DNA of 64,000 nt from GCA-020343675 sp964462945 (GTDB lineage: Bacteria > Planctomycetota > Phycisphaerae > Sedimentisphaerales > Anaerobacaceae), in NCBI GenBank assembly GCA_964462945.1, contig CAYWZW010000005.1:62001-126000 (forward strand), written 5' to 3'. The notes under the pieces are model-generated. The model was not told the DNA's origin. It did not search any database and saw only the letters and a list, made by a program, of their open reading frames with translations. The position numbers were made by a program, and so were the translations under genes. Shown one piece after another: positions 1-9,251 of the stretch. Within the stretch, counting starts at the first letter, position 1. Each line of letters opens with the position of its first letter.

Positions 1-547
1 ACGCCTCCAAAAGAAACACCGACCCCGTTGTTGCCACGCTCTGCAAAGGTCCGCTGATCAGGTTGTGAACGCGACTGGGAAGTGGGAACGCAAGAAGAAG
101 GAACACCAAAATCCACAAGACCCGCCGAAATACCTGCCAACCGGCCACCATGAGCACCAGACCTGCGACCATCAATACCAGCGAGTATCGCTCGATTGTC
201 ACACTCTGTGACAGGAACCCATAGACCCGAGCTGTTTCTGCCAACAAGAGCAGGATTATCCCTCCTACCCAACACGGTACCAGTAGGGATTCCCCGAGCA
301 GTTTCCTATCACGCCAGATAAGAAATACCGCAATGAGAGGGACAAGCTGGCCTGCAGAGTAATCGTCGCTTCTTTGCCACATGGCATAGAGGTCCGCGGC
401 CGTAGGCCAGTACGACCATGCCATGATGCCCAGCAGCAATAGTAGAACCGCACCGAGTCCCAGGCGGCTATCCCACACGCTCTGTGCTTTAGAGGCGGCT
501 CGGAGCTTCTGATGCGGGGCATGACGGTTGAGCGATGTTCGTCCCAT
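1..547 (-). CDS. Exosortase (partial, C-terminus beyond window)
   Basis: This is a polytopic inner-membrane cysteine protease/transpeptidase family linked to exopolysaccharide loci and protein sorting. I translated the minus strand from an ATG at 547: about 22 basic/polar residues, then a membrane segment (LGAVLLLLLGIMAW), the family-typical YSAGQLVPLI turn where most members read YSHGxLVP, two more hydrophobic segments, and the block FPLPSRVHNLISGPLQS, which in exosortases leads to the catalytic Cys region. That Cys and the later Arg/His lie outside the window. The start is 1 base past the stop of epsI, so the two are surely cotranscribed. Family assignment is strong; subtype cannot be given. 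Confidence 0.85.
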   Translation of the reverse strand, partial: MGRTSLNRHAPHQKLRAASKAQSVWDSRLGLGAVLLLLLGIMAWSYWPTAADLYAMWQRSDDYSAGQLVPLIAVFLIWRDRKLLGESLLVPCWVGGIILLLLAETARVYGFLSQSVTIERYSLVLMVAGLVLMVAGWQVFRRVLWILVFLLLAFPLPSRVHNLISGPLQSVATTGSVFLLEA

Positions 548-548
548 G

Positions 549-1286
549 CTACCTTTCTTCGCAAGCCCTGTCGGAGCTGCCCGAGCTCAGTTCTTTTTCG
601 AGGTTCTCAAATAGTTGAGTTATGGCTGGTGCGGAATCAACAGCAAAGTCAGAAACCAGCCTTGTCGCTGCATCGGCAGACAGAGCCCCACGTGATGAAG
701 CGACGATCTGCACTTGGGCAACGTAATCAACCGCTGCCAGAATCTGCCACGTCCTTGATCGAGACCGCGAAATATTTCCGCAATATAGCCCATCAGCGAC
801 GAAGTAATGGAGAACCGTCACCCTTTCTGTCAGCAGATCTCCACGGACAAACTGAAGGATGTTGCATGGCAGCATCGACCCATCGCTTACCGACATTTCG
901 ACCGGACGGCGATTCACAAGCTTCCAGCCAGCGCCAGAGTAGCATCGCTCTGGAGGGTGCTCCAACACTTTTCCCAAGTTAACGCCGCAGGCAGCGTAGA
1001 GCGAGACCGATTCGACGCCATTGTGGCGCGAATAGCGACGGCTGATGTGCGCGTCGGCACCTGTCCGACGCACTATAGTCTCATCTATGAGGACATCTTC
1101 GCCCGTCCAGACCCCAATCTGCATGGGGAGTCCTTGTAGCAAGTCAGGAGCGATGTAGCCAGTAGGGACGGGGGCCGCAAGCCGCGACGCCAGAACCCGA
1201 TACGTGAGCCCGGAAGAGAGCGCCAGGCAACTTGCCACAATTGCGGTAACAACGACCGGTCTGCGGTTTATGTTGGCATCCATCAT
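549..1286 (-). CDS. epsI: EpsI family protein (DUF3485), exosortase-associated
   Basis: The 245-aa protein has an N-terminal membrane anchor (residues about 11-33) followed by the EpsI core: GLPMQIGVWTGEDV near residue 52, then ERCYSGAGW, the hallmark P-E-x-C-Y-x-G-x-G/S-W segment of the family. EpsI proteins accompany exosortases in exopolysaccharide operons; the biochemical role is not settled, and it may act in polymer export or processing at the periplasmic face. The gene sits directly upstream of the exosortase and downstream of the sugar transferase. Length matches stand-alone EpsI rather than an exosortase-EpsI fusion. A palindrome GTTACGTAAC lies just upstream of the start, which may be chance. 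Confidence 0.85.
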   Translation of the reverse strand: MMDANINRRPVVVTAIVASCLALSSGLTYRVLASRLAAPVPTGYIAPDLLQGLPMQIGVWTGEDVLIDETIVRRTGADAHISRRYSRHNGVESVSLYAACGVNLGKVLEHPPERCYSGAGWKLVNRRPVEMSVSDGSMLPCNILQFVRGDLLTERVTVLHYFVADGLYCGNISRSRSRTWQILAAVDYVAQVQIVASSRGALSADAATRLVSDFAVDSAPAITQLFENLEKELSSGSSDRACEER

Positions 1287-1506
1287 TCGTTACGTAACTG
1301 CTCGACGAGATTGTCTCCCGGCCTGCGCCAGGATTGTTTTCCAGCTCTGGTTACAGCGCTGTCACTATTCTCTTTCCTGCCTGGCGTAGGCGAATGGGCC
1401 TGGCGAGGCCGCTGCTGACGTCAAACAGGCGGCGGCTTTGCGGTGAATAGTCGTCCGGTTTCTTTCTGTACTTGAATGATCTGCGATACGCACAATGACG
1501 GCTCGC

Positions 1507-2223
1507 TCATTCCTCCACATGAGTGGCGGAAATCGCAGAAAAGAGGGTCGATCCTCGCTCCGTGGATAACGCCAGCGAACTTGGCTCAGGCAAATCCGTT
1601 AGTAACCCGCGATAGCGTGTGCTGCTCGGAAACAGAACTGCCCAGACTGTCAAGGCAATGAGCAGAAGATCGAGCCATACAGATTGGTGCTCTACGTACC
1701 AGATTTCGAGATCACCCTTGTAGGGAACGATGAGCCGCCTATAGAACTCATCCGGTGACAGGCTGCTATTGGTCATCATCGCTTCCTCATCCCGAAACAC
1801 GAGGGAACCGATGCCGGAAAGACCGGGCCGGACTCGGCCGACTGCCCTCTTGACGGTGTCATTATAGTATGCAAACTGCTTCGGCGTCACTGGGCGGGGG
1901 CCGATCAGACTCATGTCACCTCTGAGAACATTAATCAGTTGCGGCAATTCGTTGATTTTGGTCTTACGCAGTATTCGGCCAAATGGCAAAGTGCGGGGAT
2001 CATTGGGGATAGTAATGTCCCCGGTGCCCATATTCGGGCTGTCTTTGAGCATGGTGGCAAATTTCAACATGTCAAAGGGCTTGCCGTGCCTTCCAATACG
2101 TTTGTGCTTATAGAAAATGTAGTGCTCGCCCGTCAGCTTTAGAATGATCGCAACGGGGATCGACAAAGGGGACAGCACAGCCAAACCCACAAGTGACAGT
2201 ACTACGTCAAGTAGTCGTTTCAT
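1507..2223 (-). CDS. Polyprenyl-phosphate phosphoglycosyl transferase (bacterial sugar transferase)
   Basis: A 238-aa monotopic phosphoglycosyl transferase of the PglC/WcaJ C-terminal type. These attach the first sugar-1-phosphate to undecaprenyl phosphate to begin a repeat unit. Visible features are the N-terminal re-entrant membrane segment (residues 3-30, LDVVLSLVGLAVLSPL), the K-R-I-G block, the basic TKINELPQLINVLRGDMSLIG segment (first part LRKTKINELPQL), GPRPVTP, and RPGLSGIGSL. A second hydrophobic segment near residue 185 is followed by about 45 extra residues not typical of PglC. It overlaps nothing and lies 10 bases after the SDR gene. It gives the locus a second possible initiating enzyme besides the WecA-like protein at 29.5 kb. 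Confidence 0.9.
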   Translation of the reverse strand: MKRLLDVVLSLVGLAVLSPLSIPVAIILKLTGEHYIFYKHKRIGRHGKPFDMLKFATMLKDSPNMGTGDITIPNDPRTLPFGRILRKTKINELPQLINVLRGDMSLIGPRPVTPKQFAYYNDTVKRAVGRVRPGLSGIGSLVFRDEEAMMTNSSLSPDEFYRRLIVPYKGDLEIWYVEHQSVWLDLLLIALTVWAVLFPSSTRYRGLLTDLPEPSSLALSTERGSTLFSAISATHVEE

Positions 2224-2233
2224 ACACTCATCC

Positions 2234-3433
2234 TCACATTCTTTGATCGAGGTTCTTGCCTGTCTCTACGTGTCGCAGGGTAGGCACAACCTTCAGCACG
2301 GCCTGAACGTACTGCTCTTTGGTGACCTTCTCATCTCTCTTGGCCTTGCGGCAGAATTCAACGAAAGCCGCAAGAGATCCAGTCTCAAGCAACGGACCAC
2401 GCTTAATGATTCCAATACCTGTGAAGCGATCCATGTCGAGCAGTTCACCCTCCACGTAGAACTCCTCATACTCCTTTTCGCCGGTCGTATCCGATTTGAA
2501 GAAGTAGCAGGGCCATCGCCTCCGGGGAACGAGCTCCGGCACGCGTGCCTTCGCCTCATCCTCCGATTCACACTCGAACGGCTCATATCCCAGAGCACCA
2601 AGTAGGGCGACCGCTATCTCGGCAAACGTCTTTTCATCTTTGCCGCTTTCAAGCTTGGGAAAGAACACGTCGCGGTTCTCCCCAAGTACACATGCGAGAA
2701 CACACAACTCCCCTGCTTCCTGATGCGTGATGAAATACCGGCGTACGTCTTTCGGTGCGGATATGGGCTGCCGTTTCTCTATCCGCCTCAGAAAGCCGTA
2801 TGGCAGGCTGCCGTCGGAGAACGCCACGTTCGCAAAACGGGCGCTCGAGAAAGGTTGCTGCTCGGAACCAGCAAGAAGGAGCTTTTCCATCACGATCTTG
2901 CTCGCACCCATCAAGCTGGCCGGGTTGGCAGCTTTGTCCGACGACACCGAGAACACTTTCGCAAAGTGGTACGGATTCACGCGCAGGAATTCATGCAAGA
3001 AGATGGCATTCGTATCGATCATCCGCATCAAGCAATAGATGTTCTTCTCAGACCTGACGTGCTTGACTGCGGAGAGGTTCAGCAAGTAGTCGAACGCTTG
3101 GCAGTCCTTGAAATAGCGGGCAAACTCTGTGGACCCCAATCCAATTGGCAAAGTATCAAAATCCGGCGGAATGCGAATCTCCGTGGAGGACCGCAGATCT
3201 CTGACGAGTTCCACAAGGTTGTTCTCATTGATATCGATGAGCGACAGCGACTTCGGGGCGAAACGAAGAATGGTTTTGACGACGGAGCCGCCGATAGAAC
3301 CTGCCGCACCAACGATAGCTATGCGCGATCCACAAATGGATTCCTTTAACGCGGTTAAATTCCCAAGAAGATCGCCATCAAAAGTGGACATGTCTCTTCC
3401 GGTGACAATTCGCTCGTAATCGGAAATCATCAT
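2234..3433 (-). CDS. SDR nucleotide-sugar 4,6-dehydratase/epimerase (CapD/FlaA1-like)
   Basis: A 399-aa cytoplasmic Rossmann-fold enzyme of the polysaccharide-biosynthesis CapD family, which makes modified UDP-HexNAc sugars. The nucleotide-binding glycines appear as IAIVGAAGSIGGS near residue 40, an acidic residue ends the next strand (LIDINE), and the SSDKAANPASLMGASK segment near residue 165 is the conserved active-site block of this family. It lacks the N-terminal membrane domain of full-length CapD/WbpM, so it is the soluble short form. In the family a Lys or Met replaces the usual catalytic Tyr in this region; here the block ends MGASK. Likely function is precursor supply for the surrounding transferases; the exact sugar product cannot be read. 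Confidence 0.85.
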   Translation of the reverse strand: MMISDYERIVTGRDMSTFDGDLLGNLTALKESICGSRIAIVGAAGSIGGSVVKTILRFAPKSLSLIDINENNLVELVRDLRSSTEIRIPPDFDTLPIGLGSTEFARYFKDCQAFDYLLNLSAVKHVRSEKNIYCLMRMIDTNAIFLHEFLRVNPYHFAKVFSVSSDKAANPASLMGASKIVMEKLLLAGSEQQPFSSARFANVAFSDGSLPYGFLRRIEKRQPISAPKDVRRYFITHQEAGELCVLACVLGENRDVFFPKLESGKDEKTFAEIAVALLGALGYEPFECESEDEAKARVPELVPRRRWPCYFFKSDTTGEKEYEEFYVEGELLDMDRFTGIGIIKRGPLLETGSLAAFVEFCRKAKRDEKVTKEQYVQAVLKVVPTLRHVETGKNLDQRM

Positions 3434-3551
3434 ATCGTGGTCATTTCATCAGGTCTGATACACACGTGACATCAGCGCTCCCCGCGTCTTGCTTCGGGGC
3501 ATAAGCACAATTGTGTCGAGCCGGTTCCATGTGAGTTTTCTTTGATAGCCA

Positions 3552-4790
3552 CTACGTATAGGTCGATCGCTCGCTTTCCCAGACCGACATGGGCTTGTCC
3601 TCAGCTTTTCTTGCACCTGGCCTGACGATTCCTTTTTGCACTGCCAGGTCCATGTATAACTGATAGAGTGACTCCCAGATGTCCTCGGGGCGAAATTCCT
3701 GGAGTGCGCGCTGGCGGCCAGCCTGCCCGTGCCGTTCCCGAAGTGATGGGTCTTCGAGGTACGTCTCGATGGCGTCTCTTAGCGCATCTGCATCTCTGGG
3801 CGGAACCAACGTACCCGTTACCCCATCATGAACTGAGTCAACACATCCGGGAATGCGAGTGGAGACAACCGGTAATGCCATAGCAGCAGCTTCAAGGTTT
3901 ACCACTGGAAAACCTTCCCGATAGGAGGGCATGACAAACAAATCCATCGCCGCGAGCTGCTGTGCTACATCGTCGCGCAGGCCGGTGAGATGAATTCGAT
4001 TATCAGTGCGGAACAAAGTCTCATCCTCGGCTGACAATGGATCTGTCGTATCGAAAGGGCCAACCAGCATGAGATGCAGCATAGGGTACCTACTGCGCAA
4101 GCTGCGCCAAGCTGACGCGAGTTCTCGCATGCCTTTGTCGGCGGTGATCCGACCGACGAAGCCCATGACCATCGCGTCGCTTGGAATTCCATGTTCCGCT
4201 CTGGCTTCGCTCCGTGTATCGGCATCCAATTCTGATGGTGAGAATACTTTTCGGGCATCGACTCCCATCACGCTTCCGGCCCGTAAAACGATTGTCTTCT
4301 TGAACACACAGAGTTGCTGTGCTACGATGTAGTCGCGTATGGAGAAACTATCGCACCAGACGCGGTCGGCTAATTTACACGACAACCAACTAGTGAAATC
4401 CAACAATCGGTGTGAGACGCCCGTCTTGGTCATCTGTCGCACACCGAAGATCGAGAGAAGCACCACCTTTACCCCGACCGCTCGCGCGGCGAGCGTTCCG
4501 AGCAGCGCTGCTTTAGGCGTGTGCGAGTTTACAATGTCCGGTCGCTCTTGTCGCAACACGCGCCACAGGCGCCATAAACTAACCAGATCCCTGACTGGGC
4601 TGATGGAACGTTCTATACTAACCGAATGCACCTTGATCTTTTCGCGTCGCTCAACTTCCTCCAGTGTACCCATCTCATCACCCGGCGAGGAGATCGCTTG
4701 AACCTCGTTACCACGTGACTTGAGGAATTTTATATGCCCACTATGGAACCGGAACGTAAATGGCACAGTTGTGATGTAAACGATTTTCAT
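3552..4790 (-). CDS. Glycosyltransferase family 4 (GT-B)
   Basis: A 412-aa retaining GT-B glycosyltransferase. The N-terminal domain begins MKIVYITTVPFTFRFHSGHI; the C-terminal domain has VMGFVGRITADKGMRELA (residues about 210-227), VGPF, and the nucleotide-sugar motif MPSYREGFPVVNLEAAAMA with the E-x7-E pattern typical of GT4. Together with the neighbours it likely adds a hexose to the lipid-linked repeat. The last about 20 residues are polar and not conserved in the family. The gene stands about 100 bases from each neighbour on the same strand. Confidence 0.88.
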   Translation of the reverse strand: MKIVYITTVPFTFRFHSGHIKFLKSRGNEVQAISSPGDEMGTLEEVERREKIKVHSVSIERSISPVRDLVSLWRLWRVLRQERPDIVNSHTPKAALLGTLAARAVGVKVVLLSIFGVRQMTKTGVSHRLLDFTSWLSCKLADRVWCDSFSIRDYIVAQQLCVFKKTIVLRAGSVMGVDARKVFSPSELDADTRSEARAEHGIPSDAMVMGFVGRITADKGMRELASAWRSLRSRYPMLHLMLVGPFDTTDPLSAEDETLFRTDNRIHLTGLRDDVAQQLAAMDLFVMPSYREGFPVVNLEAAAMALPVVSTRIPGCVDSVHDGVTGTLVPPRDADALRDAIETYLEDPSLRERHGQAGRQRALQEFRPEDIWESLYQLYMDLAVQKGIVRPGARKAEDKPMSVWESERSTYT

Positions 4791-4881
4791 GAGATATCCT
4801 CTAATTTGATTATAGAGAACAAGCTTGAGCAGGCTCTCCGAGATAGCGATAGAAAGGAATCCAACCCAGCCCGATCAGAGA

Positions 4882-5769
4882 TCAATCAAGTCCTGGAACT
4901 CGTGTTTGTTGAATCAGCCGTATTTCCTGATAATATAGCTCGATCAACGCTGGATCATCGATGTGACTACTTCTCCGCTTTAGCAATACGTCCATTCGGT
5001 TGACTGTGGATAACATCCGCACGACCAACCTCTTGCAGTAGGATTTCGCGACAAGTGAAGCAACTCCAAGGTGGCCGAAACCCAGATGACCATACTTTCT
5101 GAGCAGACGTGGGCCGCTTCGATATGTCTTCAACATTTTTACAGCGACTGCGTTGTTTTCTTCCCGGTAATAATAAAGGGGTTCAGGAATCACATATATC
5201 TTCAGATCATTTTTAGAGTAAGCACGCAACCACAATTCGTAATCTTGCCCCGTGAATTGCGCCGGATCATATTTGTTTCGCAGGAACCATTCCTTCCGTC
5301 CCAGAACTGCCGCGTGGACAATACTGCTGCACCCCAACAACAGTTTTCTCCCTGTAATCTCATGGTCGGGCGGGACGCATCGCGCGCCAATTGGCTGCAA
5401 ATCATTCGTCATTGAGAAGACGCCTGCCGTCACCAAGTCAATTTCTGGGCGAGATTTCAAGACTGCAACCTGTTTTTCAAACCGTGAGGGTGAAATCAAG
5501 TCGTCTGCGTCCATTCTGCCTATGAAGTTGTATTTCGCCTCGGTCGTAATCTGATTGAGCCGATAAGGGAGTTTTTTATTCTCGCCGTCAGAAAGGACAC
5601 GAACTCTCGGGTCTTTCACTGACATGGCAATGTCAAGAGACCGGTCAGTGGAGCCGTCATCCACCAGAATCAACTCCCAATCCTGATACGTCTGCGCGAA
5701 TACTGACCGAATTGCATCGGGGAGAAACTTCTCCGCGTTATAGAATGGGATTCCAATGCTAATGGGCAT
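4882..5769 (-). CDS. Glycosyltransferase family 2 (GT-A)
   Basis: An inverting GT-A transferase of 295 aa. I chose the ATG at 5769 because the protein then starts MPISIGIPFYNAEKFLPDAI, the normal beginning of the fold; the open frame extends 32 codons further upstream but that stretch does not look like GT2 sequence and would overlap the next gene. Motifs are LILVDDGSTDRSLDI near residue 32, the metal-binding GRMDADD, and a later SSIVHAAVLGRKEW / GQDYELWLRAY block typical of acceptor-side segments. Likely builds one linkage of the exopolysaccharide repeat. Confidence 0.88.
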   Translation of the reverse strand: MPISIGIPFYNAEKFLPDAIRSVFAQTYQDWELILVDDGSTDRSLDIAMSVKDPRVRVLSDGENKKLPYRLNQITTEAKYNFIGRMDADDLISPSRFEKQVAVLKSRPEIDLVTAGVFSMTNDLQPIGARCVPPDHEITGRKLLLGCSSIVHAAVLGRKEWFLRNKYDPAQFTGQDYELWLRAYSKNDLKIYVIPEPLYYYREENNAVAVKMLKTYRSGPRLLRKYGHLGFGHLGVASLVAKSYCKRLVVRMLSTVNRMDVLLKRRSSHIDDPALIELYYQEIRLIQQTRVPGLD

Positions 5770-5858
5770 AATATGATGGTTGCTATTATGAATAGTTGAT
5801 GCTGTGGGCCTTCCCCGTATTTCCAAAGTCCCCGCGCTCTGACAACCATCTCCATCAA

Positions 5859-6818
5859 TCAACAATTGTCGGAGCGTTTTGGAGTGACCAAGGCTGGTAA
5901 ATTGGAGAACAAACGGTCAAGGCTCTCCTTGATTTCTTCAATCCTGTCTTGTGGTTTTAGCGTAGCCGCAGATAAAAGCGCATCAAGAGGCTCATCACCC
6001 TGGACGTCAAGAGGTTCGCAGTTGATGTCCAGTGAAGTGTAGTAGTCGTCGAACTTGAAACGTCCTCCGGCAAGTTGACTTATGACCATCCATAGCGAAG
6101 GAATCCCCAAGGCATCGGCTACAATCAAGCCATGCAAAGATGAAGATACAATGCATTCACAACGATCAATATCCTTGATGACATCATGCGGTTTCTTTCG
6201 AACATCAATGGTCAACGCATCCGAACCATATCTTTCCGCCCAGTGTTGAATGCGACAATCCGTTCTATCCCGGTAGTGGGGCACTATTCCCAATCGAAAC
6301 TCTTTCAGAATGCGTTCCGGCAGTAGGCGAGAAGATAAGAGGCCGGGGTCACCCAAAAGTACCCCTTCCCCCTTTCCTATGCGTTGCCGAGTTAGAATTC
6401 CACGCACAGCCAACACGTTTGCATGAGGCAAGCGGGCAGACATCGTCTCATACATAAAACCAGTGCCCAGAATAACGCCCGCATAATCATCCTTGAAGTT
6501 CTGTAGGACGCTGCCTGCTCCTGCGAATTGTGGGGCTTTGAAATACGGAGTAAAAATAGGAATCCATCCATAGAACCTCAGTAGCGCTGGTGTAATCCAG
6601 TCGCCAAAATTGTTAGCGTAATACCAATATGCTCTGATGGTAGTACCCTTCGTGACAAAAGCCTCTATGCCACCAGTTACGCCTGACACATGACCCAGCA
6701 ACGCGTTACGGCAATTGCGGATGGTCACGCTCTTTGCGCAAAAACGCCGGCATACATTGCTGAGCGTAGAAACCTTCCACCGTCGAGACACCGAATCATT
6801 AGGAATGGGTATTGTCAT
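5859..6818 (-). CDS. Polysaccharide pyruvyl transferase family protein (ExoV/GumL-like)
   Basis: A 319-aa protein of the polysaccharide pyruvyl transferase family, which forms pyruvate ketals on sugar residues from phosphoenolpyruvate. The shorter, ExoV/GumL-like subtype is indicated by YWYYANNFGDWITPALL near residue 65 and the conserved C-terminal SSSLHGLIVADALGIPSLW near residue 230. It lies between two GT2 genes in the same operon. It differs clearly from the two longer members at 11.5 and 15.8 kb, which carry the NYGALLQ/NYGGTLL-type N-terminus. The first about 55 residues are unusual for the family, so a later start is possible. Confidence 0.8.
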   Translation of the reverse strand: MTIPIPNDSVSRRWKVSTLSNVCRRFCAKSVTIRNCRNALLGHVSGVTGGIEAFVTKGTTIRAYWYYANNFGDWITPALLRFYGWIPIFTPYFKAPQFAGAGSVLQNFKDDYAGVILGTGFMYETMSARLPHANVLAVRGILTRQRIGKGEGVLLGDPGLLSSRLLPERILKEFRLGIVPHYRDRTDCRIQHWAERYGSDALTIDVRKKPHDVIKDIDRCECIVSSSLHGLIVADALGIPSLWMVISQLAGGRFKFDDYYTSLDINCEPLDVQGDEPLDALLSAATLKPQDRIEEIKESLDRLFSNLPALVTPKRSDNC

Positions 6819-6826
6819 AATATCTG

Positions 6827-7912
6827 TCAGACGCGTTTTCTCAATATATCAATTGCTTTCAGCAATCCATAAACGGGCCAAGCACGTTTATGTTGTGCAC
6901 ACCAGAAAAACAATTTCCAGTGAAAAGGGAAGTAAGATAAATCGAGTGCTTTCAATGCTTCCGACACTGGAGGTGTGGTAAGCACAGTCTTTACATCCTT
7001 AACGCGTGATGGAAGTGGCACATCTTGGCGGGACATTGCATTTAGTCCCAGATCGATCACCGACAAGGCGATACGATTCTCCAGTGCAATATAGAAGTCA
7101 TTACAGAGCGACTCTGAATCCAACTTCTCTCGTATCATCTTGAACAAGCGTGACCATTGCTCAAACAATCTCTTTCTGTAAGTAGATGACACAGAACCTG
7201 CACTGTTCTTCCAATAGTGATACAGTGGACAGTTGAGAATAGCGAGTCTATTCGAGTAAAAGGAGTATTGAATATTGAATAATAGATCTTCTCCGGATCC
7301 GATCATTGTCAAATCCACAAGGCGCATACCTTTATGTCTTAATATTCTACCTGCATACAGTCTTCCCCAAATCAGACCGAATGAGTTCAACAGTTCCGGG
7401 TAACGTGTTTCTGGACCAGTTGGTCCAACAAGTCGTCGACAGAAGACCGTTTGGATTTCCTGGCCATGAAGAAGTGTCAGTTTGGGCAAATCAAATAGTT
7501 TCAGTAGGCTGCGATCCTCATATTCTCGAGTGTATGTACACATCACAGTGTCGCATTGATTCTCCATCAGGCATCGGTACAGGGTATCCAACATCGTGGT
7601 GGACACCCAGTCATCGCTATCCACAAAGGCAATATATGTCCCGCGGGAAAGTGATATGCCAAGATTTCTTGTTTGTGATGCTCCTTCGTTTTCCTTAACA
7701 AACACTCGGATACGCGAGTCTCTTGCCGCATATTCATGCAAAATAGCCTGGCTACCATCCGTGGAACCATCGTTGATTATGATAATCTCAATATCGGTGA
7801 AGGACTGGTGAATAAGGCTGTCTAAGCACCGCCGTAAGTACTTCGCGGTGTTGTAAACGGGGACAATCACGCTGATAGCCGGAGCGGCAGTGTCTTTTGC
7901 CAAACGTGTCAT
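6827..7912 (-). CDS. Glycosyltransferase family 2 (EpsJ-like)
   Basis: A 361-aa GT-A transferase. The fold starts AISVIVPVYNTAKYLRRCLD at residue 12, followed by IIIINDGSTDGSQAIL, and FVDSDDWVS supplies the metal-binding acidic residues near 94. The C-terminal part (LYHYWKNSAGSVSSTYRKR) is typical of EpsJ/WcaA-like capsule transferases. It starts 16 bases after the polymerase gene and ends 9 bases before the pyruvyl transferase start, so this is a tight operon segment. Confidence 0.88.
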   Translation of the reverse strand: MTRLAKDTAAPAISVIVPVYNTAKYLRRCLDSLIHQSFTDIEIIIINDGSTDGSQAILHEYAARDSRIRVFVKENEGASQTRNLGISLSRGTYIAFVDSDDWVSTTMLDTLYRCLMENQCDTVMCTYTREYEDRSLLKLFDLPKLTLLHGQEIQTVFCRRLVGPTGPETRYPELLNSFGLIWGRLYAGRILRHKGMRLVDLTMIGSGEDLLFNIQYSFYSNRLAILNCPLYHYWKNSAGSVSSTYRKRLFEQWSRLFKMIREKLDSESLCNDFYIALENRIALSVIDLGLNAMSRQDVPLPSRVKDVKTVLTTPPVSEALKALDLSYFPFHWKLFFWCAQHKRAWPVYGLLKAIDILRKRV

Positions 7913-7927
7913 ACGCGGCTGAGCCCT

Positions 7928-9145
7928 CTAGAATATCGATCCGAAAAAGTATCTTGTGACTTCGGTGTTGAGCCGATATGGTACACAACTACCAATTTGC
8001 GACAAGAAGATGTAGAAATATACGAGATGCCCTAATACAATAGGGCCTAATACAATGAGGATGGATTCCATGTGAGTACCTGTTCTGTCACCTACGGACT
8101 GAAGCTGAAAGCCTGTGTAAACAGGCAACAATAGGGGTGCTTGGTATGAGTACAACTGTCGTGGTGACATGGCTTCTGGATTTGAGAAGACTCTCGAGCA
8201 AGGTGTACAGACACTCTTTAAGACAATCGGCCAAAGGAAAATCGTGCTAACCTGGAAGTAGAACGCGAATCTCATTAGCTGGACAAATCCATGCGAGAAT
8301 ACAACAACGATGTAGATTGTCGCCCCGAAGATGAGCATGTTCAGGAGGTAATCGTAGGTCTTGCGATCGGGCGCCGAGACGGCTGGCCTGAATATCAGAA
8401 AGAAGACGCTGAGCAATGCATAGAATAGCGTCAACCGCTCGCCCCCGGTGGCATCCATTTCCTGGTACATGGAATACTTCTCACTAACAAGTGCGCCCAT
8501 ACTCAGAAACCAGCTAAAGAAACAAATGACTATTCCAGCACCAAAGACCGTTTGAATAACGTACATCAACGAACACTTCTGCCGGAATAAGAAATAGAGA
8601 GGAAGCGCAAGGATCACACTATTGTGGAAGGATGCTGCAATAACCACATACAGTGCGTAGCGTAGGAATTTGCCGTCAATCATACTTTTATAAGAGAGGC
8701 AGTAGATGGCACAGGCAATTCCCTGCCTTGCGCCGTTGAAGAAGAATGTATAATAACCCATGGTAATGAATATGAATAAGGAGATGGCAGGATTGATGGA
8801 TATCCTGTAAATCGCTTTCATGAAGCAGAAGACAGTCACAACAGCGATCGCAGTCAGAATCATCCAATAGTCGCGCGAGATACGGTGCGTAACAACATTC
8901 AGGATCAAATAGCCCGGCTCACTAACGCTTTCCCATGTATCGGGCAACATGCGAGTCCTTTCGTATATCTTAACATATAATGCAGTATCCCTTCCAACGG
9001 ATGATCCTCTCATTCCGGCCACGAAAACCATCGTGGCGAATGCCACAAAGATCAAGAGCCGGGCTATGTATTTATTGGTTCCTGCGCTTTGAGCCAGATA
9101 AGCGGCGATTGTAACAACAAAGAGGCAAATGAAATATACCAGCAT
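7928..9145 (-). CDS. EpsG/Wzy-like O-antigen or exopolysaccharide polymerase
   Basis: A 405-aa polytopic membrane protein with about 9-11 hydrophobic segments. It shows EpsG-family marks: the early G-x-D-T-x-x-Y pattern (VGRDTALYVKIYE, residues about 51-63), SEPGYLILN, a long loop with FFFNGARQGIACAIYCLSY, and FHNSVILALPLYFL. EpsG/Wzy proteins polymerise lipid-linked repeats at the outer face of the inner membrane. The C-terminal about 80 residues have a Cys-Pro segment (VCTPCSRV) and look less conserved. It is the only polymerase candidate in the cluster, so it likely partners the flippase at 17-18.6 kb. Confidence 0.8.
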   Translation of the reverse strand: MLVYFICLFVVTIAAYLAQSAGTNKYIARLLIFVAFATMVFVAGMRGSSVGRDTALYVKIYERTRMLPDTWESVSEPGYLILNVVTHRISRDYWMILTAIAVVTVFCFMKAIYRISINPAISLFIFITMGYYTFFFNGARQGIACAIYCLSYKSMIDGKFLRYALYVVIAASFHNSVILALPLYFLFRQKCSLMYVIQTVFGAGIVICFFSWFLSMGALVSEKYSMYQEMDATGGERLTLFYALLSVFFLIFRPAVSAPDRKTYDYLLNMLIFGATIYIVVVFSHGFVQLMRFAFYFQVSTIFLWPIVLKSVCTPCSRVFSNPEAMSPRQLYSYQAPLLLPVYTGFQLQSVGDRTGTHMESILIVLGPIVLGHLVYFYIFLSQIGSCVPYRLNTEVTRYFFGSIF

Positions 9146-9251
9146 TGACAGACCTTTGGTGGATAACTGTTAATTACGTAAACAAGTGTGGATGTCATCG
9201 GTTTTCTCCACGCTTGATTATCTGCTTTCCATACGGGGCATCCCCTCGTAT

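Noticed and set aside
1280..1300. Palindrome GTTACGTAAC as an operator for epsI
   Set aside because: Single occurrence at that gene and only loosely like the 27-bp element, so probably chance.
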